Part shown: piece after piece, positions 25,860-34,446 of the stretch
Layout: each line of letters begins with the position of its first letter
Numbering within the stretch: position 1 is the stretch's first letter
Assembly (NCBI GenBank): GCA_015665315.1
Contig: JADFAK010000101.1
Span: 1 to 64,000, forward strand
Direction: 5' to 3'
DNA length: 64,000 nt
Source: Flavobacteriales bacterium
GTDB lineage: Bacteria; Bacteroidota; Bacteroidia; Flavobacteriales_D; Sanyastnellaceae
The notes under the pieces: model-generated
The model's input: only the letters and a program-made list of their open reading frames with translations
Told to the model about the DNA's origin: nothing
Database searches by the model: none
Position numbers and translations under genes: made by a program

Positions 25860-28800
25860 ATGAATAAAGTAGGATGGATTTTGATAGGAGCGTTTTTGAT
25901 TTTGCTGAGCAAAGCAGGTCAAGGACAAGCTGTGGGTATGCATTGGGAAGTTCATGAAGTTCATTACGGACAGGTTGGTTCCGTTGATTTGAATGGATAC
26001 ATTACCTATCGATTGGCTATTGATTTTACCAATGCCAACGACTTTCTTCTTGCCGTAACCGCCAATCAAGGTGCGACTTGCATGACTCCAGATGCCTTTG
26101 ATATCGACATCTCGTCTAGTGGTGATGTTTTTCAACACGTTTCAGGAGAAGGTGTTTATTCAGGCGGAATATGTTTGTTTTCAGATTTTGATGAGTCACT
26201 GCTTTTTGATTCATTCGCCACAATTGATCGATTTTGTCCAGATCCCCCAGGGACCATATTTTTTGCCGACGCATGTGGAATGACTCCCATAGTCAACTGG
26301 GAAAATGGTGCCGATTTATGGGTGGATGATGGAGCCTGGTTTAATACACCGGGTTCGAATGGTACTGCTGGTGCCGATTTAAAAGTATATGTCTTACAAC
26401 TTACAACAAACGGCGATATCACCGCTTGTCTGGGAGTAGGAGTCCACGTAGGTGGAGTGCCGAGTAACTTGCAGGAAATCCAATTTTGTGAAGATTTTCC
26501 CAATCCTTGCCTGGCCAATGCACTCGACACAACGTTGAACCTAGTTGATCCTATCAACTGTTTCGGTGAACTTGCTACGATGGTCATTGGAAATGAAACA
26601 GGAAATGGTTCGATTCAATACACACTCTTTGCAGATGACGTCGCACAAACGCCTATTACCGACGACAATAGCTATGAAAATCTAAGCGCTGGGGTTGACT
26701 ATTTTGTCGCCATGGAAGATTCTTTCGGCTGCAAGGACACCACGGCTGTATTTTCATTCATTGAACCACCACTCTTGGAGTTGGAGTCAGAACTTACGGC
26801 TGATGTACTTTGCTTTGGTGATACAACGGGCGTGATCACAAACCTCGCCACTGGAGGAACAGATCCACTGGCTTTTTTCTTAAACGATGCAGCTAGTTCA
26901 GAACAGCTAATCAATTCGACTTACGACAACTTGGGTTGTGGTGACTACGAAGTGAAGGTTGTCGATGATCTTGGGTGCATTGACTCGACGATCATTAGTG
27001 TTTCATGTCCAGAGATCTTGGCAGTAACTGCCACCTTAGTGAATAGTTCATGCTTTGCATTGGACAATGGTTCAATTACCGCAACACTTACCGGTGGAAC
27101 GGGCGCTTCGACAGTGACTTGGTCTTCTTCAGTGGATTTAACATTCGATACACAGTTTACCGGTGGGACTCCACTGAATATCTCAATTTCTGATTTGGAG
27201 CCAGCGACTTATACTGCCTCGGTAGTCGACGCCAATGGCTGTACATTCGAGATTAGTTTTGATATTGATGAACCAGATCCTATGACGACCGTTGTATCAC
27301 CTACCGATGCTTCATGCAATAGCCTGAGCGATGGTAGCATTGATGTAGTGGCCTCTGGAGGAACCCCTGATTTTGACTATTCTATTTCAGAGCTTGGCGG
27401 CGGACCGGTTACGTTTGACGGACTGCCGGCGGGTGAATATGTGGTAATCTCTGAAGATTCCCAAGGATGTCAAATATTGGATACGGTGACCGTAGGGCAA
27501 CCCGCTGCAGTTGTGTTTGATAGCTTGCTGGTTCAAGACGTATCCTGCTTTGGTCTGTGCGATGGTAGCATAGCCTTTACGAGCCTCGGAGGTGGTGAAG
27601 GCAATATCGTTCTTACTTCAATTCCCGTACTCAATCCAAATGGAAATGGCGATGGATTCATGGAAGCATGTCAAGGAAACTACACCATTCTAGCGCAGGA
27701 TGAAGGAAATAACTGTACTTATTCTTTGGGATCGCATACGATTATTGAGCCTGCACAATTGATTATGACCCCGACAATCCAAGATATCACTTGTTTCGGA
27801 GCGTCAAACGGTTCTATTTCCATTGAATGTGCAGGAGGCACAGGTGATATAGCACTCACGATCAATGACTCGCTCTTAGCTTGCGGTTCGGTATTGGATT
27901 CGATTCCACCAGGATTATACGAGGTTATGCTAATCGACGAGTCTCAGTGTTTTACTTCACAAACGTTTGAGCTGACCGAACCAGATGAGCTCGAATTAAT
28001 GATCCTTGAGACAATTGACCTAGCTTGTGGTGGTGATGAAAATGGTGCTGTCGTTTTCGATGTTGATGGAGGAACTCCTTCAACCGATGGTGATCCGTAT
28101 ACTTTCTTTGTAAACGGAGTGAACCAAACATTGATTGATCTTATTCAACTCGGTGCGGGCGATTATGAACTGTGTGCACAAGACGCTAATCTGTGTCTAG
28201 CTTGTGATTCATTTCAAATTCTTCAGCCTGAACCTATTACTTTCTTGTTCAACATCACAAACACCTCGTGTACAGGAATGGACGACGGCGCTTTGAATGT
28301 TTTTGCAGGAGGAGGTACAGGTCCCATAACCATTTCCTATGATCCACCTAACTTGGATATCAATAATCTGAGTGAAGGAGAATACGTCGTATACGCCGTC
28401 GATTCAGTAGGTTGTATGGCGCAGGATACCGCTTTGGTTGAGGCGAATATTTTAACGGATTTAGGCATCGAACTATTTACCACACCTCTCACTTGTTGGA
28501 ACACCGGCGACGGATCAGCGACGGTGGTTGTTCTTGGCGGTACCGCCCCATATCAAATTCAGTGGGGAGACCCCGATTTGCAAACGACGTCGACAGCGAT
28601 CGGTCTGCCTGAAGGTTCATACCAAGTCATAGTGACTGATGGCCAAGGCTGTGAAGTGGACTCACTTGCTCAAATCGTTCCAAATGAAGGATGCTTTTTC
28701 ATCGCCACGGCCATTACGCCTAACGGAGATGGCAGCAATGATGAGTGGATTATTGGTGGATTGGAGTATTTCCCAACAGCAACGGTCCAGGTATTTAACC

Positions 28801-28955
28801 GATGGGGACAAATACTATTTGAGTCTAGAGGCACATATGTACCATGGGATGCCACGTTCAACGGACGAAAAGTATCGCTAGGGGATTATTATTTCTTGAT
28901 AAACTACGATGACAATGCAGAGCCTATTACTGGAACTGTGACTGTCAAATATTAA
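25860..28955 (+). CDS. SprB-like adhesin with T9SS type B sorting domain (1)
   Basis: 1,031 residues with a signal peptide (MNKVGWILIGAFLILLSKAGQGQ). Residues about 25-215 form a module shared with the next gene and with the small gene at 33305 (DLNGYITYRL, VFQH, LFDSFATI, DDGAWF, LQLTT). Then come about eight to nine SprB-like repeats, each with C....DGSI....GGT and a closing D..GC. The last 85 residues (AITPNGDGSND, VQVFNRWGQILFES, PWDATFNGRKV, LGDYYFLINY, GTVTVKY) are the gliding-motility-associated, type B T9SS sorting domain. It should be displayed on or released from the cell surface with help of a PorP/SprF protein such as the one encoded at 32228. The likely role is adhesion or gliding. 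It is a paralogue of the next gene. Confidence 0.92.
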   Translation: MNKVGWILIGAFLILLSKAGQGQAVGMHWEVHEVHYGQVGSVDLNGYITYRLAIDFTNANDFLLAVTANQGATCMTPDAFDIDISSSGDVFQHVSGEGVYSGGICLFSDFDESLLFDSFATIDRFCPDPPGTIFFADACGMTPIVNWENGADLWVDDGAWFNTPGSNGTAGADLKVYVLQLTTNGDITACLGVGVHVGGVPSNLQEIQFCEDFPNPCLANALDTTLNLVDPINCFGELATMVIGNETGNGSIQYTLFADDVAQTPITDDNSYENLSAGVDYFVAMEDSFGCKDTTAVFSFIEPPLLELESELTADVLCFGDTTGVITNLATGGTDPLAFFLNDAASSEQLINSTYDNLGCGDYEVKVVDDLGCIDSTIISVSCPEILAVTATLVNSSCFALDNGSITATLTGGTGASTVTWSSSVDLTFDTQFTGGTPLNISISDLEPATYTASVVDANGCTFEISFDIDEPDPMTTVVSPTDASCNSLSDGSIDVVASGGTPDFDYSISELGGGPVTFDGLPAGEYVVISEDSQGCQILDTVTVGQPAAVVFDSLLVQDVSCFGLCDGSIAFTSLGGGEGNIVLTSIPVLNPNGNGDGFMEACQGNYTILAQDEGNNCTYSLGSHTIIEPAQLIMTPTIQDITCFGASNGSISIECAGGTGDIALTINDSLLACGSVLDSIPPGLYEVMLIDESQCFTSQTFELTEPDELELMILETIDLACGGDENGAVVFDVDGGTPSTDGDPYTFFVNGVNQTLIDLIQLGAGDYELCAQDANLCLACDSFQILQPEPITFLFNITNTSCTGMDDGALNVFAGGGTGPITISYDPPNLDINNLSEGEYVVYAVDSVGCMAQDTALVEANILTDLGIELFTTPLTCWNTGDGSATVVVLGGTAPYQIQWGDPDLQTTSTAIGLPEGSYQVIVTDGQGCEVDSLAQIVPNEGCFFIATAITPNGDGSNDEWIIGGLEYFPTATVQVFNRWGQILFESRGTYVPWDATFNGRKVSLGDYYFLINYDDNAEPITGTVTVKY

Positions 28956-29069
28956 AAGAATTGGAGCCTTGCGCTCGGGAGTAGAAGATTTATCTTAGTG
29001 CTTACAAGACTTAGTTTGAGGCATTCACAAGGATTTTTTTCTCCGAAAATTGAAAAGATTGAATTTGAT

Positions 29070-29077
29070 TAAATTTG
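29070..29077 (+). promoter_or_regulatory. -7 promoter element for the second adhesin gene
   Basis: TAAATTTG, an exact TAnnTTTG match, ends 22 bp before the ATG at 29100. A TTG at 29050-29052 lies 17 bp upstream, slightly short for a -33 element. Confidence 0.5.
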
Positions 29078-29099
29078 ACAGATTTCAAATCTCAATGGC

Positions 29100-32000
29100 A
29101 TGATAAAATGGCTTGCAACTGTATTCTTGGTTATTAGCGGTTACTTAGCGACTAACGCGCAAATAACAGGTTATGAACTAGTGCCTGCAGTAGTTCATAC
29201 TGGAGCATATGCCGATGGCGTGGACCTCAATGGATATGTTACATGGCATCTATATGTGACCGTTACCAACCCGACCGATGTTATGTCGGCCGTATTTGGG
29301 ACTGATTACAATTTCACGCCCAACTTGCCAGATGACGAGGATATTGATTGGGTTTTTGACTGCAATTTATTCCAACATGAATTCGCCGGGCCAAGTGCAC
29401 TAGACAATAACTGCAATTTTTGGGGTGACGCTTTCTTTCCTTCTATGGAATTTGATTCGTTTTTCACCTTTGATGCGCTCTCGTCTTGTGATCCGGATAT
29501 TGTAAATTATGCAATCGCTTTACCCGTCGCAGGCGCTATCAACCAATTTGAAGGTACTCCTGGCGGTGCTCCGAACGGAGATTTCTTCGATGGGGGGTCG
29601 TTCTTTGTCGACGATGGAGCCTATTTTACGTTGAATGATGGAGCAAATGGAATTGCAGGAGCCGACCTCCGTGTACTCATCGCCCAATTGACGACCTGTG
29701 GAAGCTTAAATCTTGAATTTGGCGTGCAAATTTTTGTTGAAGCAAATGGAAATAACCCCGATCTAGAAATTTTCAATGTCTTTGCAGAGAATCCTTGTAT
29801 CGCCAATCCAATGGATACGGTGATCAATATTACGGAGTCTTTGGATTGTTTTGGACAGACAGCCACCATTGAATTCGGTGGCGGTGGAAACGGGGATATC
29901 ACGTACGAGATTTGGGATGATTCAGATGGTACTTTGCTTTCTACACAAGTTGGAGATCCTGAACTTGGCGGATTTGGTGAAGGGTGCTATTATGTCTCCA
30001 TGATAGACGAAATTGGCTGCGTGGATACTTCATCCGTGTTTTGCTTCATTGAACCTACTCTCCTAGAGATGACTACTGAGCTTACTGCGGATGTTCTTTG
30101 CTTTGGGGACAATACCGGAGAAATATGTGTCGACGTAGTAGGTGGCACCCCTGGATATACGATTTCAGCATGCGACGGCAGTGTAATTGCCAATGGTGCA
30201 TGTGTGAGTGGTTTAGGTTGTGGATTGTGCACAATTGAAGTGGAAGATGCTAACGGTTGTATTGTGACTGAGGATATTCAAGTGAATTGTCCTGAACAAC
30301 TGGCGTTTGATATCGTTCAAACCCACGTTAGCTGCAATTCTGCCTGTGATGGAACACTCGCAGGAACTATAACCGGTGGAACAGGAACCTTGGATGTTAC
30401 TGTACTACTGAACGGTGATCTGTTTACCACGATTGTCGATGCTGCAACACCATTGGATCTTGATTTGGCCGACTTGTGCTTTGGAACCTATGATATTTCT
30501 GTTGTGGATGATGAAGGTTGTACACATGCCGATACCTACATTGTAACAGAACCTGACGTACTCGCTGTTGTCCTTGCGCCCACTGATATGAGTTGTGAAG
30601 GTATATGCGATGGTTCTGTGGGGATCTTAATTGAAGGTGGTACTGGACCATTTGTGACTGAAATTCTTGATGTCGACAACAATGTTGTTGGCGCCGTAGA
30701 CTTGTGTGCCGGGGTATATACGGTGAACATCACGGATGACCACCTCTGCACCGTGTCAGATACCTTCGAAATTTTTGAACCAGACGGAATTACCTACGAG
30801 GTTTTCACGCAGAATGCGAGTTGTTTTGGATTCTGTGACGGTGTGGTATTTGTTCAAGACTTAGTTGGAGGTGATGGTGTATTTGATCTTACACTCGACG
30901 GCAATCCAGTCGACCTCAATATCGCGCCAGATAGCCTTGGCTGGATTACGGTATGTGCAGGCTTGCACGAAGCGGTGATTACATACAATTCAGGGGCCTG
31001 TAGCGAAACAATTTCTGATATTGAAATTACGGAGCCCGAAGAGCTTCAAATGAATATCCTGACGACCGATATTACCTGTACTGGAGATGACAATGGTACT
31101 ATTGATGTTCAGTGTATTGGTGGGTCTGGCGACGTTTGGATAATCTCGCCGGATACCCTTTTATGCCCGAATATTATCGACTCATTGAGTACGGGTAACT
31201 ACCAGGTTACCATTGAGGATTCTCTCGGTTGTCAGGTTACTCAATTGGTGCCTATTATAGAACCTAATCCATTCTCCGCAGGAGTAGATTCCCTATCTCA
31301 TGTAGTGTGCAATGGTGATTGTGATGGGTATATGTCCTTTTTCGTACAAGGAGGTGTTCCCGATTACACGGTTGTGCTGAACAATAACCTAATTGCGGGA
31401 GCACAAAACGAACTCTGTGCCGGAGATTACACACTTGTGGTAATGGATCAGAATGGATGCACCCACGAGGAAGATTTTGAAATAACCGAACCTGCTGCCC
31501 TAGACCTAATTATTGCTCCGAGCAATGCGACTTGTACAGGTATGAATGATGGTGTAGCGGCCGTGGTTGATATTGGTGGAACGGGCCCTGTTGAGGTGAC
31601 TTTCCAACCTGAAGATCTTGATCTTACTGAGCTGTTTGCTGGTGTTTATCCAGTCTACGCAATCGACTCGGTTGGATGTGAGGTTCAAGACACAATTTTT
31701 ATCGGAGTTGATGTGGTTACGGATATGGAGCTTTTCTTGTTCTCATCACCAGAGACTTGCTGGAATGAGGACGATGGAACGGCAACAATAGCCGTGGTAG
31801 GAGGCTTTCAGCCTTTGAGTTATTATTGGGATGATCCTCTCGAACAAAACACCGCAACGGCTATTGGATTACCTGCAGATGAGTGGTATTCGGTTATAGT
31901 AGTAGATTCATTGGGATGTACTCTTGATACGGCTGTTTTTATTGACCACAATGCTGGTTGTTTCTTCATCTCGACTGCTCTGACACCGAATGGAGATGGA

Positions 32001-32222
32001 TACAACGATACATGGACTCTTGGTGGATTTGAATACTTTAGCGACGTGGTTGTTCAAGTATACAATCGCTGGGGACAAGTATTGTACGAGTCGCAAGGGT
32101 ATTCTGTTCCTTGGGATGGACGACACAATGGTAAGAAGCTGCCAGTAGCTGACTACTATTATATTATTACCTATAGTAAAAATGAGTTGCCGCTCACGGG
32201 CACTGTAACGCTTAAATACTAA
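29100..32222 (+). CDS. SprB-like adhesin with T9SS type B sorting domain (2)
   Basis: 1,040 residues with a signal peptide (MIKWLATVFLVISGYLATNAQ). It has the same plan as the preceding gene: an N-terminal module (VDLNGYVTWHL, LFQHEFAG, MEFDSFFTF, VDDGAYF, IAQLTTCG), a series of SprB-like repeats rich in Cys, Gly and Asp, and a type B sorting domain (ALTPNGDGYNDTW, VVQVYNRWGQVLYES, PWDGRHNGKKL, GTVTLKY). The two proteins align along their whole length and seem to come from an old tandem duplication. It lies 5 bp before the PorP/SprF gene, so the two are co-transcribed, which fits the known need of type B cargo for a dedicated PorP/SprF partner. Confidence 0.93.
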   Translation: MIKWLATVFLVISGYLATNAQITGYELVPAVVHTGAYADGVDLNGYVTWHLYVTVTNPTDVMSAVFGTDYNFTPNLPDDEDIDWVFDCNLFQHEFAGPSALDNNCNFWGDAFFPSMEFDSFFTFDALSSCDPDIVNYAIALPVAGAINQFEGTPGGAPNGDFFDGGSFFVDDGAYFTLNDGANGIAGADLRVLIAQLTTCGSLNLEFGVQIFVEANGNNPDLEIFNVFAENPCIANPMDTVINITESLDCFGQTATIEFGGGGNGDITYEIWDDSDGTLLSTQVGDPELGGFGEGCYYVSMIDEIGCVDTSSVFCFIEPTLLEMTTELTADVLCFGDNTGEICVDVVGGTPGYTISACDGSVIANGACVSGLGCGLCTIEVEDANGCIVTEDIQVNCPEQLAFDIVQTHVSCNSACDGTLAGTITGGTGTLDVTVLLNGDLFTTIVDAATPLDLDLADLCFGTYDISVVDDEGCTHADTYIVTEPDVLAVVLAPTDMSCEGICDGSVGILIEGGTGPFVTEILDVDNNVVGAVDLCAGVYTVNITDDHLCTVSDTFEIFEPDGITYEVFTQNASCFGFCDGVVFVQDLVGGDGVFDLTLDGNPVDLNIAPDSLGWITVCAGLHEAVITYNSGACSETISDIEITEPEELQMNILTTDITCTGDDNGTIDVQCIGGSGDVWIISPDTLLCPNIIDSLSTGNYQVTIEDSLGCQVTQLVPIIEPNPFSAGVDSLSHVVCNGDCDGYMSFFVQGGVPDYTVVLNNNLIAGAQNELCAGDYTLVVMDQNGCTHEEDFEITEPAALDLIIAPSNATCTGMNDGVAAVVDIGGTGPVEVTFQPEDLDLTELFAGVYPVYAIDSVGCEVQDTIFIGVDVVTDMELFLFSSPETCWNEDDGTATIAVVGGFQPLSYYWDDPLEQNTATAIGLPADEWYSVIVVDSLGCTLDTAVFIDHNAGCFFISTALTPNGDGYNDTWTLGGFEYFSDVVVQVYNRWGQVLYESQGYSVPWDGRHNGKKLPVADYYYIITYSKNELPLTGTVTLKY

Positions 32223-32227
32223 GCTAG

Positions 32228-33196
32228 ATGAAAAGATATGTAGGACGAATTGTAGGGATGGTGTTGCTGTTGGCCCTGGTAAGCTCAACAGCAGAAGCTC
32301 AACAGCTTCATCGACGTACCCAGTTTATATTCAATACTTACCTGGTTAATCCGGCAGTAGTGGGTACCAAGACCTATTCTCCAATAATGGCTTCGTACAG
32401 AAACCAGTGGACAGGTTTCGACAATGCACCAACGACATACACCTTGAGCGGACATACCCAACTCCCGAATAAAATTGGAATTGGGGGAATCGCCTACCAC
32501 GATAATACAGGTGGTGCCATTTCGCGTACAGGTGTAGAATTAACTGGTAGCTATCACATTGACCTGAATAATCAAGACGCTATTTCCTTCGGTCTTAGTG
32601 GAGTTGTGAGTCAATACAAATTTGACAATACCGATCTTGTTGTGTTTGACCCGAATGATGAAGCCCTTATCGGTGGGATGGAAAGTCACGTCAACTTTGA
32701 TGCAAATTTTGGAATGCTCGTTTTTGGACCGAATTATTTCTTCGGACTTTCGATTCCTCAACTTATACAGACGCAATTGAAGCTGGAGTCAAACGGTACA
32801 CCAAAGGATAACCGAAATGCGCGCCATTTCTATTTTATGGGTTCGTATAAATACTACATTACTGAAGATATAGATCTACAACCTTCGGCACTTGTGAAGT
32901 TCGTTGTAGCCTCTCCGGTTCAGTTTGACGTAAATGCCAAAGTAACTTACAAAGACATGATTTTCGCAGGTCTTACATACCGACACAAGGATGCGGTTGC
33001 TTTTATGGCCGGCTTGGAATGGAATCAATTTGCTTTTGGTTATGCCTACGATCTTACAGTTACCGATGCGAGAAGCTTCAGTCCTCATACGCATGAAATT
33101 ACTCTAGGGTACTACATCCCACGTAAACGAGGCGGTTTTACCGATCGTTCATTGCTGGGGCCAAAAATTATTTCTCGTAGACGTGTAATCAAATAA
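32228..33196 (+). CDS. PorP/SprF-family T9SS outer-membrane protein
   Basis: 322 residues with a signal peptide ending STAEAQ. It is a predicted outer-membrane barrel with the PorP/SprF family start QFIFNTYLVNPAVVGTKTYSPIMASYRNQWTGF (first part) and repeated amphipathic strands up to the lysine/arginine-rich tail. SprF-type proteins help T9SS deliver or attach particular type B cargo. The gene follows the second adhesin by 5 bp and probably serves both adhesins upstream. No other T9SS core gene is in the window. Confidence 0.95.
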   Translation: MKRYVGRIVGMVLLLALVSSTAEAQQLHRRTQFIFNTYLVNPAVVGTKTYSPIMASYRNQWTGFDNAPTTYTLSGHTQLPNKIGIGGIAYHDNTGGAISRTGVELTGSYHIDLNNQDAISFGLSGVVSQYKFDNTDLVVFDPNDEALIGGMESHVNFDANFGMLVFGPNYFFGLSIPQLIQTQLKLESNGTPKDNRNARHFYFMGSYKYYITEDIDLQPSALVKFVVASPVQFDVNAKVTYKDMIFAGLTYRHKDAVAFMAGLEWNQFAFGYAYDLTVTDARSFSPHTHEITLGYYIPRKRGGFTDRSLLGPKIISRRRVIK

Positions 33197-33197
33197 T

Positions 33198-33205
33198 TAA
33201 CTTTG
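33198..33205 (+). promoter_or_regulatory. -7 promoter element for the small secreted-module gene
   Basis: TAACTTTG, an exact TAnnTTTG match, directly after the porP/sprF-like stop codon and about 100 bp before ATG 33305. It would let the small gene be expressed apart from the adhesin operon. Confidence 0.4.
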
Positions 33206-33304
33206 GCAGTATTCTTGATAGGAAAGAACTTCCTGACGAAACAGTATTCAAAGGAAAACTAACTATTCGATAAACTGCTCCCTGGAAAGTGGGATCTAAT
33301 TAAA

Positions 33305-33889
33305 ATGAACATGAAAAAACTGTTATTCACTGTACTAGGTATTGCCTTGTGCTCAATCACATTCGGACAATTCGAGAAATTGGTCGTTAAGGAAGTACCA
33401 AACAACGGCGCCGTTCCTGGGAAGACATATCGCATATATGCTAAGGTTAAAAGCACCGAAGATCATATTCACGCTGTATTTGGTCAGGAAGGCCATCCCT
33501 TAAAGGTGGAGTCAACAAAGCCTTTTTTCCAGTCGAAGTATGGTGGAGGAATGAGCAAGGAAATTAACAGGTCTACAGTAGCAGAGAATGCTGAACTGAA
33601 ATTTGATAGTTGGGTGACGATTGGTCTTGAGGACAACTACAACAATGCTCTCAATATTTTTATCATGACTTTAGAGGCGTTTGAAGCTGGTAAGACCTTG
33701 GAAACTTCCGATGGCGCATGGTTCGTAACACCAGATCACCGTCAGGCATTTGCCGAAGATGATAAGCTAATTTTATTGATGCAACTCACTACCGAAGGTA
33801 CTGTTGAGGGCGTCATTAACTTGCAAGGTCGAATGGCCTCAGGTGAAGTGTTCAAAGAGTATGATCTTACCTTTAAATGTGGTAAGTAA
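33305..33889 (+). CDS. Small secreted protein: stand-alone copy of the adhesin N-terminal module
   Basis: 194 residues with a signal peptide (MKKLLFTVLGIALCSITFGQ from the ATG at 33311, or two codons longer). It contains no repeat and no sorting domain. Its body matches the N-terminal modules of the two adhesins upstream in the same order: TYRIYAKV, AVFG, FFQ, FDSWVTIG, SDGAWFVTP, MQLTTEG. It probably stays in the periplasm or is released. It may pair with the adhesins' N-terminal module or be a simpler member of the same family. It has its own -7 box and a strong terminator. I know no named function. Confidence 0.82.
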   Translation: MNMKKLLFTVLGIALCSITFGQFEKLVVKEVPNNGAVPGKTYRIYAKVKSTEDHIHAVFGQEGHPLKVESTKPFFQSKYGGGMSKEINRSTVAENAELKFDSWVTIGLEDNYNNALNIFIMTLEAFEAGKTLETSDGAWFVTPDHRQAFAEDDKLILLMQLTTEGTVEGVINLQGRMASGEVFKEYDLTFKCGK

Positions 33890-33911
33890 GACGATATCAT
33901 AGATAGAATTG

Positions 33912-33938
33912 AGGTCGGCATTTATGCCGACCTTTTTT
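33912..33938 (+). terminator. Intrinsic terminator of the adhesin/PorP region
   Basis: Perfect stem AGGTCGGCAT / ATGCCGACCT with a very small loop, followed by a run of T, 22 bp after the stop of the small secreted gene. Confidence 0.92.
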
Positions 33939-33941
33939 ATG

Positions 33942-34436
33942 CTAGCGTTTTTCGAATTCGAGTGACGCCGAGTTAATGCAATATCTCAGTCCCGTAGGAT
34001 TCGGGCCATCGGTGAATACATGTCCAAGATGACCTTCGCAACGGTTACATACTACTTCGACTCGTCGCATGCCATAAGCATTGTCAACTCTTTCCCCTAC
34101 ATGCGTGGAATCCGCAGGCGTATAAAAACTCGGCCATCCAGTACCCGATTCAAACTTAGTTGCTGAGTCAAACAATTCTAGACCGCAACCTGCGCAATGA
34201 TACATTCCAGTTTCATGGTTGTCCCACAATTCGCCCGTAAATGCCCTCTCCGTGCCTTTCTCTCTTAAAATATGGTATTCCTCCGCAGTGAGAATTGCTT
34301 TCCATTCTTCAGCCGTTTTTGTCACGAGCTCGCCTTTGTACGTAGCCTGAATCTGTTCCGCTTGGGTTTGGCCATCTGAACAACTGGACAGACTTAAAAT
34401 ACCGAGGGTCAAAGAAAAGAGTAGGAGGTGTTTCAT
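33942..34436 (-). CDS. msrB: Periplasmic lipoprotein peptide-methionine (R)-S-oxide reductase
   Basis: 164 residues with a lipoprotein signal (LGILSLSSC). The MsrB domain reduces methionine-R-sulfoxide in proteins. It has the two zinc-binding CxxC pairs (CAGC and CNRC), the GTGWPSF substrate loop and the catalytic Cys153 ([13 protein letters not shown]). The lipid anchor puts it outside the cytoplasm, where it would repair oxidised envelope proteins and would need electrons from a periplasmic thiol system. It starts 10 bp after uvrA ends on the same strand. Confidence 0.95.
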   Translation of the reverse strand: MKHLLLFSLTLGILSLSSCSDGQTQAEQIQATYKGELVTKTAEEWKAILTAEEYHILREKGTERAFTGELWDNHETGMYHCAGCGLELFDSATKFESGTGWPSFYTPADSTHVGERVDNAYGMRRVEVVCNRCEGHLGHVFTDGPNPTGLRYCINSASLEFEKR

Positions 34437-34446
34437 TGTAGTGATA

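Noticed and set aside
26350..26372. GGTTCGAAT as a tRNA T-loop
   Set aside because: It lies in the first adhesin's coding frame and no cloverleaf can be formed around it.
30424..30651. 75-codon minus-strand ORF with Gln/His-rich product
   Set aside because: Antisense shadow of the second adhesin gene; composition reflects the complementary repeats.
26810..31600. Tandem DNA repeats in the two adhesin genes
   Set aside because: Repeat units are visible only at protein level (C...DGSI...GGT...D..GC); nucleotide sequences have diverged, so no tandem DNA repeat or CRISPR-like array is called.
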